64,000 nt of DNA from Chromohalobacter nigrandesensis (GCF_023061285.1 NZ_JAKGAM010000004.1:124001-188000); one strand, 5' to 3'. Shown: positions 9,821 through 18,193, numbered from the stretch's first letter. Notes: a model not told the origin generated them from the letters alone. A program made the numbers and translations.

Positions 9821-10611
9821 CGACTACGTCGACACCGGCATTCGTGAGAGAGCTTCCCGGCGCGGAGACGCCGCCTTGGGGCTATTGGATTCGTTTCGGT
9901 GAAACGGGTATCGCGCCCGGCGAAGAGGGGGGGATTCTGCAGGCGCCCGGTGCCTGGCCGGAGCAGGCCATGCCGCTGGGAATGTGGCAAGGCTTGCCGG
10001 TTGCGATGGCGCACGAGAGTGGCGAGGCGAGCTGGCCTGCAGCGCGTGATTGGCTGGCGCGTTTGCCTGCTGCGCAGGGCGATCTACTGGCCACGGCGCT
10101 GCAGGTGTCCGCCTGGGCGCGTGATCATCGTTTTTGCGGGCGCTGCGGGACGCCGATGCAGCGTCTATCGCACGAGTTTGCCATGCAGTGCAAGGCTTGC
10201 GGTCATCGCAGCTATCCGCGCATCTCGCCGTGCATCATTACCCTGGTTACCCATGGGCAGGATCTGTTGCTGGCACGCAACGGGCGTTTCCCTGCGCGGC
10301 GTTATTCCACCCTGGCGGGGTTCATCGAGCCGGGGGAAACCGCCGAAAACGCCGTACGTCGTGAAGTTCACGAGGAAGTCGGCGTCGAGATCGGGCGAGT
10401 GCGTTTCTTTCGCAGCCAATCATGGCCGTTTCCGCATTCACTGATGCTGGGGTTCTTCGCCGAAGCGGCCAGCCGACGTATCCGCATCGATGGCGTGGAG
10501 ATCGCCGATGCTGCCTGGTTCACGCCGCGCCATTTACCGGAGCTGCCCCCCAGCCATTCGATCTCGCGTCAATTGATCGAGACGCACCTCAGCGCGGTGG
10601 CGATGCGCTGA
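9817..10611 (+). CDS. nudC: NADH pyrophosphatase / NAD-cap hydrolase
   Basis: Nudix hydrolase that splits NADH to NMNH and AMP and removes NAD caps from RNA; 264 residues. The four-cysteine zinc ribbon (CGRCG then CKACG) precedes the Nudix box GFIEPGETAENAVRREVHEE. Downstream the specificity motif reads SQSWPFPHS where the family usually has SQPWPFPxS, so one position differs. The ATG at 9817 overlaps the dnaQ stop, supporting this start over a longer in-frame one at 9775. Confidence 0.94.
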   Translation: MTTTSTPAFVRELPGAETPPWGYWIRFGETGIAPGEEGGILQAPGAWPEQAMPLGMWQGLPVAMAHESGEASWPAARDWLARLPAAQGDLLATALQVSAWARDHRFCGRCGTPMQRLSHEFAMQCKACGHRSYPRISPCIITLVTHGQDLLLARNGRFPARRYSTLAGFIEPGETAENAVRREVHEEVGVEIGRVRFFRSQSWPFPHSLMLGFFAEAASRRIRIDGVEIADAAWFTPRHLPELPPSHSISRQLIETHLSAVAMR

Positions 10612-10643
10612 GAGACGTGATGGTGTGAAAAGGTGGCGAGGAA

Positions 10644-10961
10644 TTAGCCGCTGGGGAACAGGCTAGTGAGCTTGGTGGCCAGCATGACATTACCGGCGGC
10701 CTTCAGTTTGCCGCTCATGAAGGCCTGCATACCGTTGATCTCGCCGCTCATCACGCCTCTCAGCGTTTCGGTGTCGGTGGTTAGGCTGACGGAAGGGTCG
10801 TCGTGCTCGCCTTGTTGAACGTCCAGGGTACCGTCCTGAACTTGAAGGTAATAGTCTTCTGCATCGCTGATATGAAACTGGAAAATATCATTCATGCCCC
10901 TGGCGGCGGCAGGATCGAAGCGCGACTGAAGTTTTTCGATGACGGTGCTGGCGTCGGCCAT
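10644..10961 (-). CDS. SCP2 sterol-binding domain protein
   Basis: Small single-domain protein of 105 residues in the SCP-2 lipid-binding fold. Typical elements are FQFHISDAEDYYLQVQDG in the beta sheet and the C-terminal helices with GEINGMQAFMSGKLKAAGN. Members are thought to bind lipids or fatty acyl chains; no enzymatic activity is implied. It is convergent with nudC and divergent from sohB, with about 100 bp between starts. It stands alone and its cellular role is unknown. Confidence 0.85.
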   Translation of the reverse strand: MADASTVIEKLQSRFDPAAARGMNDIFQFHISDAEDYYLQVQDGTLDVQQGEHDDPSVSLTTDTETLRGVMSGEINGMQAFMSGKLKAAGNVMLATKLTSLFPSG

Positions 10962-11062
10962 GATCGGTCACTCTATGGTGTTGATGGAAGCTCCCAGCCT
11001 ATTTCAAACAAATGTTTCATACAAGGGCTGTATCGATTGTCATCCAAGCATGAGGAAGCGAC

Positions 11063-12112
11063 GTGATTGAATGGATAGCGGAATACGCCCTGTTCGCCGC
11101 CAAACTGGCGACACTGGTCATCGCCCTGGGCGTACTGGTTGTGCTGGTGGTGTCCCTCAAGCAGCGCGCCAGCGGACAAGGCGAGGACAACCGTCTGCGC
11201 GTGGTGGCATTGAATGAACGTCAGCGGCGGCGACGTGAATCGCTGCGCTTGGCCGCCATGGCACCAGCACAGCGGCGGCGCGCACAGAAGGCGTTGCGCA
11301 AGCAGGAAAAGGCACGCCGAAAAGGGAAGAATGACACGCCTGACGAGGGGCCATCGCGGGTGTGGGTGCTCGATTTCGATGGCGATCTCAAGGCGTCGCG
11401 TACTCCACAGCTTGCAGAGCAGGTCTCGCTGTTGCTCGACGAATTGCAGGCCGAGGATGAAGTGGTCGTGCGTCTCACCTCGGGCGGCGGTCTGGTGCAT
11501 TCCTACGGACTCGCCGCCGCCCAGCTCGACCGGCTACGTGATGCGGGGGCGCATCTTACCGTATGCGTCGACAAGGTCGCCGCCAGCGGCGGTTACATGA
11601 TGGCCTGCTGTGCGCATCGCTTGATCGCGGCACCGTTCGCCGTTATCGGGTCGATCGGTGTGGTTGCGCAGGTGCCCAATGTACATCGCTTGCTCAAGAA
11701 GCACGATATCGATGTAGAGCTGCTCACGGCAGGGCGTTACAAGCGGACCTTGACCGTGTTCGGGGAAAATACCGACGAGGGTCGTGCCAAGTTTCTCGAC
11801 GATTTGCAGGAAACGCATGATCTCTTCAAACGTTACGTCGGCGAACGGCGTCCGGCGCTGGATATCGACACGGTGGCGACCGGCGAAATCTGGTATGGCC
11901 GCCAGGCCCACGAGGATGGCTTGATCGATGAGATCGCTACCAGCGATGGCTATCTTGCGACGCGGATGAAGGAAGCTCGGGTCCTGCATGTGACACTAGA
12001 GCCGCGGCATTCGCTATTGCAGCGTGTCGGAGTAGGTGCCTCGATGGGGATCGAGCGTCTCGGGGATCGCGTCATGGAACGCTTGGAAGCCAGCGGTTGG
12101 CAGCGGCGCTGA
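11063..12112 (+). CDS. sohB: Inner-membrane protease SohB, peptidase S49
   Basis: Signal-peptide-peptidase-A-like serine protease, 349 residues. A single N-terminal membrane helix (residues 8-32) is followed by a charged linker rich in Arg and Lys (50-92) and the S49 domain. The nucleophile is Ser175 in VAASGGYMMACC and the general base Lys227 in AGRYKRTLTVFGE, the Ser-Lys dyad of this family. The start is GTG with GAGGAAG six bases upstream. It converges with the ArsR gene, 18 bp away. Confidence 0.93.
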   Translation: MIEWIAEYALFAAKLATLVIALGVLVVLVVSLKQRASGQGEDNRLRVVALNERQRRRRESLRLAAMAPAQRRRAQKALRKQEKARRKGKNDTPDEGPSRVWVLDFDGDLKASRTPQLAEQVSLLLDELQAEDEVVVRLTSGGGLVHSYGLAAAQLDRLRDAGAHLTVCVDKVAASGGYMMACCAHRLIAAPFAVIGSIGVVAQVPNVHRLLKKHDIDVELLTAGRYKRTLTVFGENTDEGRAKFLDDLQETHDLFKRYVGERRPALDIDTVATGEIWYGRQAHEDGLIDEIATSDGYLATRMKEARVLHVTLEPRHSLLQRVGVGASMGIERLGDRVMERLEASGWQRR

Positions 12113-12130
12113 GCCGCTGCCAGAGCTTTA

Positions 12131-12454
12131 TTAGCGAGATTTGCCGTAGAGTGCGATCAGCGAATCGACCACCGTTCGGGCCTCATCGCCCGCGAGGGAG
12201 TAGTAGATGGTCTGCGAGGCGCGGCGTGTGACCACCAGGTTCTCGCGGCGCAGGATGGCCAGGTGCTGCGAGAGCGCCGACTGGCTGAGGTTGAGCTTGC
12301 GGTTCAGCTCGGTGACCGAAAGCTCTACGCCGTCGAGCAGGCACAGGATACGCAGGCGGTTTTCGTTGGCCATGGCCTTGAGCAGCATCGTGCCCTTGTC
12401 GATGGCGCCGTAACCGGCGTCGATCAGGGCGGAGGCAGGCTGGAGCTGGCGCAT
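12131..12454 (-). CDS. ArsR-family winged-helix regulator, HlyU/BigR-like
   Basis: Transcriptional repressor of 107 residues. The winged helix-turn-helix is plain: LLKAMANENRLRILCLL, then ELNRKLNLSQSALSQHLAILR as recognition region. Cys38 sits where HlyU/BigR/YgaV proteins carry the first thiol of their persulfide or redox switch. The second, near residue 104, is absent (the tail reads LYGKSR), so a disulfide switch inside one subunit looks impossible. AGGAGA six bases before the ATG at 12454 decides the start over a longer ORF. The inducer is unknown. Confidence 0.85.
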   Translation of the reverse strand: MRQLQPASALIDAGYGAIDKGTMLLKAMANENRLRILCLLDGVELSVTELNRKLNLSQSALSQHLAILRRENLVVTRRASQTIYYSLAGDEARTVVDSLIALYGKSR

Positions 12455-12946
12455 ATTGTCTCTCCTAGATTGGGATTGCGATGGATTGCCGAGAGCGGGG
12501 GATGAAGCGCTCACGGCAAAGGGATGCTCTGTGTCGAATGACGGGCGTGTCCGGTGTATCCTTACGCCATTTGGACAAGCTGTCATTCCCTGTTACTCAT
12601 TCTTGATTTAGCGAATCTTCAATAACTTCGCCAGCCCTGTCCAAGGTAGTCTTAAACGGTATTTAAACGATCAGGGTGGCTGGTTGCTTTTGCTAGCAAT
12701 GCTGTGAGCACCTGAGATGATTCCAGTTTATTCATAAGGCATTGAAGTTACGCAGTTAGTTCCCATGGTTCATGGTGTCACAGCAGATGATGGGTGATCC
12801 ACTGGCATCGGCCAGTGGCGTGTGCGCTGGTCGATATCGAGGAGACCCTTTACAATTCTACCGCTTTCGCCCGACGTCTTTCGCGTCGTCCTGCCTTGAG
12901 GGTTCCCTTACCCCTCGGCCTCTTTCGGCAACTAAAAAGGTATTAC
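12455..12946 (+). other. 492-bp intergenic region between arsR-like gene and yhhQ
   Basis: No protein gene is visible. Contents: two direct TTAAACG boxes at 12652-12658 and 12663-12669, exactly 11 bp apart, inside a larger imperfect inverted repeat (CCAGCCCTG at 12631-12639 against CAGGGTGGCTGG at 12672-12683). A -10-like TACAAT lies at 12851-12856, probably for yhhQ, but its -35 is poor. The last 50 bases hold the candidate riboswitch listed separately. The boxes could be an operator for the adjacent ArsR protein (inference). Confidence 0.4.
12898..12940 (+). promoter_or_regulatory. Candidate preQ1-like riboswitch over the yhhQ ribosome binding site
   Basis: GAGGG (12898-12902) pairs with CCCTC (12912-12916) around a nine-base loop TTCCCTTAC. 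After a small GCC/GGC hairpin (12918-12929) comes an A-rich tail AACTAAAAAGG (12930-12940) that is also the Shine-Dalgarno of yhhQ. CCTT in the loop (12906-12909) can pair with AAGG in the tail (12937-12940), giving an H-type pseudoknot that would hide the ribosome binding site. This is the architecture of preQ1-I riboswitches, which are known upstream of COG1738 transporters. The embedded hairpin is not part of the usual consensus. Confidence 0.45.
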
Positions 12947-13621
12947 ATGTTTGTGCTCGATTCTCGTCAGGCGCGCCGCTTGATGGGGTGGCTCGTGAGT
13001 TTCCATATCATCGTTATCGCGGCGAGCAATTACCTGGTGCAATTGCCGTTTTCGATGTTCGGTGTGCACACCACCTGGGGAGCGTTCAGCTTTCCGTTCA
13101 TCTTTCTCGCCACGGACTTGACCGTGCGTCTGTTCGGAAAAAGCCGGGCACGAACGACCATCGCGCGCGTCATGCTGCCCGCTTTGCTGATTTCCTACGT
13201 GGTCTCGGTACTGTTTCAGGATGGTGCCTTCCAGGGAGTCTCGGCGCTGGGGGATTGGAACCTGTTCGTAGGGCGTATCGCCTTGGCGAGTTTCATGGCC
13301 TATGTGCTGGGACAGTTGCTGGACATTCACGTCTTCGATCGGATGCGGCGGCTGCGCGCCTGGTGGGTGGCACCAGCGTTTTCGACGCTATTGGGCAACC
13401 TGGCCGATACCTTCGCGTTTTTCGCCATCGCCTTCTGGAATGGGCCCAATGACTTCATGAGCGCGCACTGGGTCGAAATCGCCTGGGTGGATTATGCCAT
13501 CAAGCTGAGTGTCAGCCTGGCTTTCTTCCTGCCGTTGTATGGCGTGCTGCTGGCGGCGGTGACGCGCCGCCTGGCACATGTCGCTGATGACTCCGAAGAG
13601 GTGCCGGGACGCAATGCCTGA
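12947..13621 (+). CDS. yhhQ: Queuosine precursor (preQ0/preQ1) transporter YhhQ
   Basis: Inner-membrane protein of 224 residues, COG1738. Around six hydrophobic segments are visible. The blocks SNYLVQLPFSMFGVHTTWGAF, FIFLATDLTVRLFG and FVGRIALASFMAYVLGQ are close to E. coli YhhQ, which imports queuosine precursors for tRNA modification. The ATG at 12947 has AAAAGG six bases upstream; an in-frame extension to 12794 would run through the candidate riboswitch and is rejected. Confidence 0.92.
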   Translation: MFVLDSRQARRLMGWLVSFHIIVIAASNYLVQLPFSMFGVHTTWGAFSFPFIFLATDLTVRLFGKSRARTTIARVMLPALLISYVVSVLFQDGAFQGVSALGDWNLFVGRIALASFMAYVLGQLLDIHVFDRMRRLRAWWVAPAFSTLLGNLADTFAFFAIAFWNGPNDFMSAHWVEIAWVDYAIKLSVSLAFFLPLYGVLLAAVTRRLAHVADDSEEVPGRNA

Positions 13622-13671
13622 AACGCCTCTGGTATCATGCCGGCATACTTGAATGGCTGACGAGGCAAATT

Positions 13672-14439
13672 GTGGAATTACATCATGTCGATACCGGTGG
13701 CGCCGGGCGCCCGCTGGTGGTGTTGCACGGCTTGTTCGGAAGCGCCGACAACTGGCGTTCGCATATCAAACGCTGGCAGGAAAGCCGCCGCGTGATCGCC
13801 GTCGATCTACGCAACCATGGAAAATCGCCTCATGAAGTCGGCATGGGCTATGCCGCCCAGGCGGCGGACGTCGAGGCCTTGCTGGAGCGTCTGGAGATCG
13901 ACAACTGCGATCTGCTGGGTCACTCGATGGGCGGCAAGGTGGCCATCACGTTGGCGCGTCAAGCGCCTGAGCGCGTTGCGCGCTTGATCGTCGCCGACAT
14001 CGCGCCGATTGCTTACGAGCACGGACACGAAGCGATCTTCAAGGCTATGCGTGCGGTCGAGCGGCAGCCGCCTTCGGATCGCAAGGAAGCCGATCGGATC
14101 ATGGCGGAATTCGTCGAGACCCCGGCGACGCGGCAGTTCCTGGCGACCAATCTGGTTCGTGGCGAGGATGACACGCTGGTGTGGCGCGTGGGACTCGACG
14201 AGATTGAAGAAGACTACGCCCATATCGTCGCAGTGCCGGATGGTGAAGGCACCTATACGGGGCCGACATTGGTACTGCGTGGCGAGCGTTCCGATTACGT
14301 TGACGACGATGCCTTGCCGGCGGTCGAGTCGGTGTTGCCGGAGGCGCGTGTCGAGACCGTTCCCGATGCCGGGCATTGGTTGCATGCTGAACAACCCGAG
14401 GCATTTCGGGAGGCCCTGGCACGCTTTTTAACGCCGTGA
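13672..14439 (+). CDS. ybfF: Alpha/beta-hydrolase, YbfF-type esterase
   Basis: Cytosolic esterase of 255 residues. The oxyanion region LHGLFGSADNW, nucleophile Ser85 in GHSMGG and C-terminal His in AGHWLHAE complete the alpha/beta-hydrolase triad together with an Asp in the region of RGERSDYV. E. coli YbfF hydrolyses short acyl-CoA and p-nitrophenyl esters; the natural substrate is unknown. Starts with GTG, with GAGG six bases upstream. Confidence 0.88.
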   Translation: MELHHVDTGGAGRPLVVLHGLFGSADNWRSHIKRWQESRRVIAVDLRNHGKSPHEVGMGYAAQAADVEALLERLEIDNCDLLGHSMGGKVAITLARQAPERVARLIVADIAPIAYEHGHEAIFKAMRAVERQPPSDRKEADRIMAEFVETPATRQFLATNLVRGEDDTLVWRVGLDEIEEDYAHIVAVPDGEGTYTGPTLVLRGERSDYVDDDALPAVESVLPEARVETVPDAGHWLHAEQPEAFREALARFLTP

Positions 14440-14447
14440 AATAGCGT

Positions 14448-14486
14448 GCCGGCCACCTGCGAGAAACGTTCCCCCGCATGGCCGGC
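14448..14486. terminator. Possible shared terminator hairpin between ybfF and thiY
   Basis: GCCGGCCA (14448-14455) and TGGCCGGC (14479-14486) form a perfect 8-bp stem around a 23-base loop, in the gap between convergent genes. There is no T-run on either side, so intrinsic termination is uncertain. Confidence 0.35.
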
Positions 14487-14496
14487 GGCATTGGGG

Positions 14497-15483
14497 TCAA
14501 GGCTGGCTGAGATCGACAGCGAGACGCGACAGCGGGCTCTTGGCCTTGATCTGGCCACGCTCGAGCAGAAACGACTCGAAGGCCTCGTAACGCTGGCCGT
14601 CGAGGGCCGCAGGCCGCAAGGCGAAGCGCGGGATGGTGTTGTACCAGGCTTTCTCGTTGACCGGCGTGTCCAGCGCCGGATCGGAGGCTTTGAAGGCTTC
14701 CCAGCCCTTATCGGGATGATTGATGATCCACGCCGTGGCTTCCTCGATGGCGGCCATGAGACGGGTATAGGCATCGCGATGTGCATCCAGGGTGTCGCGA
14801 TTGGCGATGAAGATCAGTTCATCGTAGGTGGGCACGCCTTCCTCCTCGATATAGAAGGCGCGCCCCTTGACGCCTTCCTGCGCCATCTGGGCCAGTTCGA
14901 AGTTGCGAAACGCACCGGTGACGGCATCGACTTTTTCGCCGATGAGTGCCGGTGTCAGCGCGAAGTTGACGTTGACCATCTCGACGTCATCCGGCGCTAC
15001 GCCATTGTGCTCGAGCATGGTATTGAGCAGCACTTCCTCGACGCCGCCTACCGAATAGCCGATGCTTTTGCCGGCCAGGTCTTTCATGCTTTCGATATCG
15101 CTGTCGGCGCGCACCAGCGTGATGTTGAGGGGCGTTGCGATCAGCGTGCCCACGCGTACCAACGGCAAGCCCTGATCGACTTGTAGATGCAACTGAGGTT
15201 GGTAGCTGATAGCCATGTCGATCTTGCCGGCGGCAACCAGCTTGGGAGGGACGCTGGGATCGGCGGGTGAAATCAATTCCACGTCGAGTCCGTGACGTTC
15301 GAAGATGCCGCGTTGCTGGGCGATGACCAGAGGGGCGTGAGATGGGTTGGTGTACCAGTCGAGCATGACCTTCAGAGATGTCGTCTCCGAGGTGTCGTCG
15401 TCATCTGTGGCCCATGTCGGGCCGGGAGCGATCAATGCCAGCGCAAGGCATGCTCCCATGAGGCGTCGAGTCAAACGTAGCAT
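14497..15483 (-). CDS. thiY: Thiamine-precursor ABC importer, binding protein ThiY
   Basis: Periplasmic binding protein of the NMT1/THI5-like family, 328 residues, with a Sec signal peptide in the first 26 residues ending TWA. The mature part begins with the hallmark LKVMLDWYTNPSHAPL and has the SIGYSVGGVEE loop. These proteins bind pyrimidine thiamine precursors (formylaminopyrimidine). It follows thiX after 119 bp and is the last gene under the TPP riboswitch at 17170-17264, which fixes the pathway. Confidence 0.9.
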   Translation of the reverse strand: MLRLTRRLMGACLALALIAPGPTWATDDDDTSETTSLKVMLDWYTNPSHAPLVIAQQRGIFERHGLDVELISPADPSVPPKLVAAGKIDMAISYQPQLHLQVDQGLPLVRVGTLIATPLNITLVRADSDIESMKDLAGKSIGYSVGGVEEVLLNTMLEHNGVAPDDVEMVNVNFALTPALIGEKVDAVTGAFRNFELAQMAQEGVKGRAFYIEEEGVPTYDELIFIANRDTLDAHRDAYTRLMAAIEEATAWIINHPDKGWEAFKASDPALDTPVNEKAWYNTIPRFALRPAALDGQRYEAFESFLLERGQIKAKSPLSRLAVDLSQP

Positions 15484-15602
15484 GTGATGTTCTCCTGCGG
15501 ATCCCCGCTCGTTGAAGCGTGGCGGGCATTATCGTTATCGCCGTGAAAGGCGGTGTATGGAACGTTGCCACGCGATAGCGTGCGCTGTCCCTTGGGTGGT
15601 TG

Positions 15603-16370
15603 TCAGCTAGTGGCGCCGGTACGGTCTTCGTGCCAGGGCATGAGGCGTCGCATCACGGCATCGGTGGTGAAGTAGAGCGCGACCCCGAAGGTGACGAGAA
15701 TCAGTAGGGCGGCAAACATCAGGTCGACCTGCATGCGCGCGTTGGCATCGAGCATCAAGTAGCCCAGGCCTTGGCTCGAACCGACCCATTCGCCGATCAC
15801 CGCGCCGATGGGGGCGGCGCTGGCGGCCATGCGCATACCCGACGCCAGCGCCGGCAAGGCGGCGGGCAGTTGGATGCGCAACAGTCGGCGTCGACGGTTG
15901 GCCCCTAGTGTCTGGGCTAGGTCCAGCCATCCTTGAGGCGTCTGGCGCAGGCCGTCGTAGCATGTCGAGGCGACCGGGAAATAAATGATCAACGTGGCCA
16001 TGACGATTTTCGCGGTCATCCCGTAGCCTAGCCATAGCATGAGAATGGGTGCGAGGGCGAACAAGGGCACGGCTTGGCTGATCAGCAGGATCGGCAGCAA
16101 GGTACGTCGCAAGCCGTGAAAGCGTGCCAGGGCCAACGCGGTGCCTAGTCCGCTTAGGCACCCGATGAGCAGCCCCGCGACGATCTCGATCACCGTGATA
16201 CCGGCATGATGCCACAACAGTTGCTGATGCGCCGCGAACGCTTGCATGACGGCCAGCGGTGAGGGCAGTACATAGCCGGGAACACCGGTGATGACGACGA
16301 GTGCTTGCCAAAGCCCGAGTAGGGAGAGAATCCCTAAAAAAGCGGGCCAGAAACGCTTGAGTATGCTCAT
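15603..16370 (-). CDS. thiX: Thiamine-precursor ABC importer, permease ThiX
   Basis: Inner-membrane permease of 255 residues in the TauC/SsuC-like branch. It has about six membrane segments, with a first helix at residues 8-30, and the cytoplasmic coupling loop QTLGANRRRRLLRIQLPAALPALASG. The ATG overlaps the thiZ stop in an ATGA junction, so the two are coupled. The thiamine role comes from the operon and its riboswitch, not from the permease sequence itself. Confidence 0.88.
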   Translation of the reverse strand: MSILKRFWPAFLGILSLLGLWQALVVITGVPGYVLPSPLAVMQAFAAHQQLLWHHAGITVIEIVAGLLIGCLSGLGTALALARFHGLRRTLLPILLISQAVPLFALAPILMLWLGYGMTAKIVMATLIIYFPVASTCYDGLRQTPQGWLDLAQTLGANRRRRLLRIQLPAALPALASGMRMAASAAPIGAVIGEWVGSSQGLGYLMLDANARMQVDLMFAALLILVTFGVALYFTTDAVMRRLMPWHEDRTGATS

Positions 16371-17128
16371 GAGACGCTCCCCTCGGGATCGCCATGGGGC
16401 GCATGGAGGCGCGCCACCAACTGCGATTGCATGCGTTGCACGTCGGGGGCATCGAGGGCACGCGGACGTTGCCCGTCGGGAACCTCGAAGTCGCGCAACG
16501 AGGCCGGCTGGCCGCCGAGTATCAGGATATGATCGCTCAGGCGCAGGGCTTCGAGGGGATCGTGCGTGACTAATAATACGGTGCGACCGGCCAGCAGGCG
16601 CGCGGCGAGCTCATGCAGTTCCAGACGCGTAATGGCGTCGACGGCGGAAAAGGGCTCGTCCATCAATACCACCGGCGCATCCTCGAAAAGCGTGCGCGCC
16701 AACGCTACTCGCTGTCGTTGCCCGCCGGAGAGCGTCTTGGGCCATTGTTCGGCCTTGTCGCTTAGGCCGACGTCGTCGAGCAGGGCCATGGCGCGTTGAC
16801 GTTGCGCCGCCGTGGGGCGCCCGCGCAGCGCAGGACCGAGCAGTACGTTGTCGATGACCTTGCGCCAGGGAAGCAACTGATCCTGTTGGGCCATCCACGC
16901 CAGGCGGCCGGCCAACGGGCGCTGATCCCCGGTGGAGAGGGCCAAATCATGGGTATCGGGAATGGGCAGGTCGGCGATCATGCGTAGCAAGGAGCTTTTG
17001 CCACTGCCACTACGGCCGAGCAGCCCCGTCCAACTGCCGGGTGCGAAGTCGGCCGAAAGGCCATCGAATAGCCATTGCCCCGAGAAGGCGAGCCGTGCCT
17101 GGGACAGTGAAAAACCGAGGGACGTCAT
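16367..17128 (-). CDS. thiZ: Thiamine-precursor ABC importer, ATPase ThiZ
   Basis: ABC ATPase of 253 residues, first gene of thiZXY. Walker A is GRSGSGKS, the signature LSGGQRQRVALARTL, Walker B VVLMDEPFSAVD and the H-loop LVTHDPLEA. I chose the ATG at 17128, which has GGAG five bases upstream; a TTG one codon earlier is also possible. The TPP riboswitch lies 41 bp upstream. Confidence 0.9.
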   Translation of the reverse strand: MTSLGFSLSQARLAFSGQWLFDGLSADFAPGSWTGLLGRSGSGKSSLLRMIADLPIPDTHDLALSTGDQRPLAGRLAWMAQQDQLLPWRKVIDNVLLGPALRGRPTAAQRQRAMALLDDVGLSDKAEQWPKTLSGGQRQRVALARTLFEDAPVVLMDEPFSAVDAITRLELHELAARLLAGRTVLLVTHDPLEALRLSDHILILGGQPASLRDFEVPDGQRPRALDAPDVQRMQSQLVARLHAPHGDPEGSVS

Positions 17129-17169
17129 CAATGCTCCATGAATGGGGCGAAGGACGTGCCGACGGCACG

Positions 17170-17264
17170 CTCTGGTATTTCCTCCGCCGGTGCTAGCCGG
17201 GTCAGGTTCCAGGGTTGCGCGTGGCGCTCTCAGCCCATTGCGTGGTGGGCACCCCTATCCAGAG
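17170..17264 (-). promoter_or_regulatory. TPP riboswitch (THI box) for thiZXY
   Basis: On the minus strand the conserved THI-box elements run in order: GGGGTGCCC, GGGCTGAGA, ACCCTGGAACCTGA and GCACCGGCGGAGG. The closing P1 stem is CTCTGGATA (17264-17256) with TACCAGAG (17177-17170). Immediately after the aptamer a hairpin CGTGCC-GTC-GGCACG (17169-17155) lies before the thiZ ribosome binding site and may be part of the expression platform. It lacks a U-run, so translational control is more likely than termination (inference). Confidence 0.95.
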
Positions 17265-17350
17265 ACGGTTATTGTATCCTGATACGATGGTGACTGCCCA
17301 GTCGTGCAGGGGTCGCCGTCTCGTTATCCCTTGGGCTGTCAGGAGTGTGC

Positions 17351-18193
17351 ATGTATCCCGATCCCGCATTGACGCATCGCGTCGAGGTCTTCACCGGTCA
17401 TGCGCTTGCCCCGTTGCCACTGGCCTGGGATGACAGCGCCAACTGGCTGTGGTGTACATGCAATGAAGCGCCGCAGTTGCTCAAGCTGGCACGTACGTAT
17501 CCCGCTCGGGACCCATTCTGGCAGGGGATGGAGCGACTCTTCGGTTTCGATCGTTGGCGCTGCCCCGAGGCACTGACGCGTTTGGCCGGTGCCTTGCCGA
17601 CACATTTGCCTCTGCCGCCATTACCCTTGACGTATCTGGGCGCGCTGCACCAGACGCCGCTCTGGAGCCTGCCCTGGAGCGATGGTACGTCGGCCCGGAT
17701 GGGAGAAGCGTTCGCTGAACTTTTGGGGAGTCAGTTGGGGTATCTGCATCGCGAAATGGTGTCGGGCTGGGGGCATCCTCTGGAGACGGTCTGGCCGCTC
17801 TCGCAGTGGCCGCGCCGGGCGCACGATTTTTTGAGGCACCACCCACGTTGCGCCGATTGGCAGACGCTGCCCGATTTTCCCGTGCCGTCACGCGCGGTGT
17901 GGTGCCTGCCCGATTTGCGTGCCGATCAGTTCCTGTGCGGCGCCACCGGTTGGCTATGGAGTGATTGGGAGGCGCTGGTATGGGCGCCGCTCGAGTTCGA
18001 TCTATGCGTGGCCGAACTGCTGATGACTGGATCCGCTGAGCGAGATGCTTTTGTCACTGCCTACCGACGGCAGTCGCCGGATGTCGCGCTTGGCGAATAC
18101 CGCATGGGAATGCGCGCGCTTATCTGGGCCATGCGGTTACAGGGCGATATCGACTGGCATATCTTGAAATCGCAGCCCGCCTGGTTGATGTAG
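17351..18193 (+). CDS. Hypothetical protein with a degenerate APH-type kinase fold
   Basis: 280 residues, not recognised as a named family. The layout recalls aminoglycoside-phosphotransferase/choline-kinase folds: a possible N-lobe lysine in QLLKLA, a helix with LGYLHREMVSGWGHP, and a C-lobe stretch LPDLRADQF followed by SDWEALVWAPLEFDLCVAE. The last two resemble the HGDLxxxN catalytic loop and the IDWE metal-binding motif, but the usual His and Asn are replaced. Enzymatic activity is therefore doubtful. The ATG at 17351 has AGGAG five bases upstream. It is divergent from the riboswitch-led thi operon, which makes a thiamine link worth testing but unproven. Confidence 0.6.
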   Translation: MYPDPALTHRVEVFTGHALAPLPLAWDDSANWLWCTCNEAPQLLKLARTYPARDPFWQGMERLFGFDRWRCPEALTRLAGALPTHLPLPPLPLTYLGALHQTPLWSLPWSDGTSARMGEAFAELLGSQLGYLHREMVSGWGHPLETVWPLSQWPRRAHDFLRHHPRCADWQTLPDFPVPSRAVWCLPDLRADQFLCGATGWLWSDWEALVWAPLEFDLCVAELLMTGSAERDAFVTAYRRQSPDVALGEYRMGMRALIWAMRLQGDIDWHILKSQPAWLM

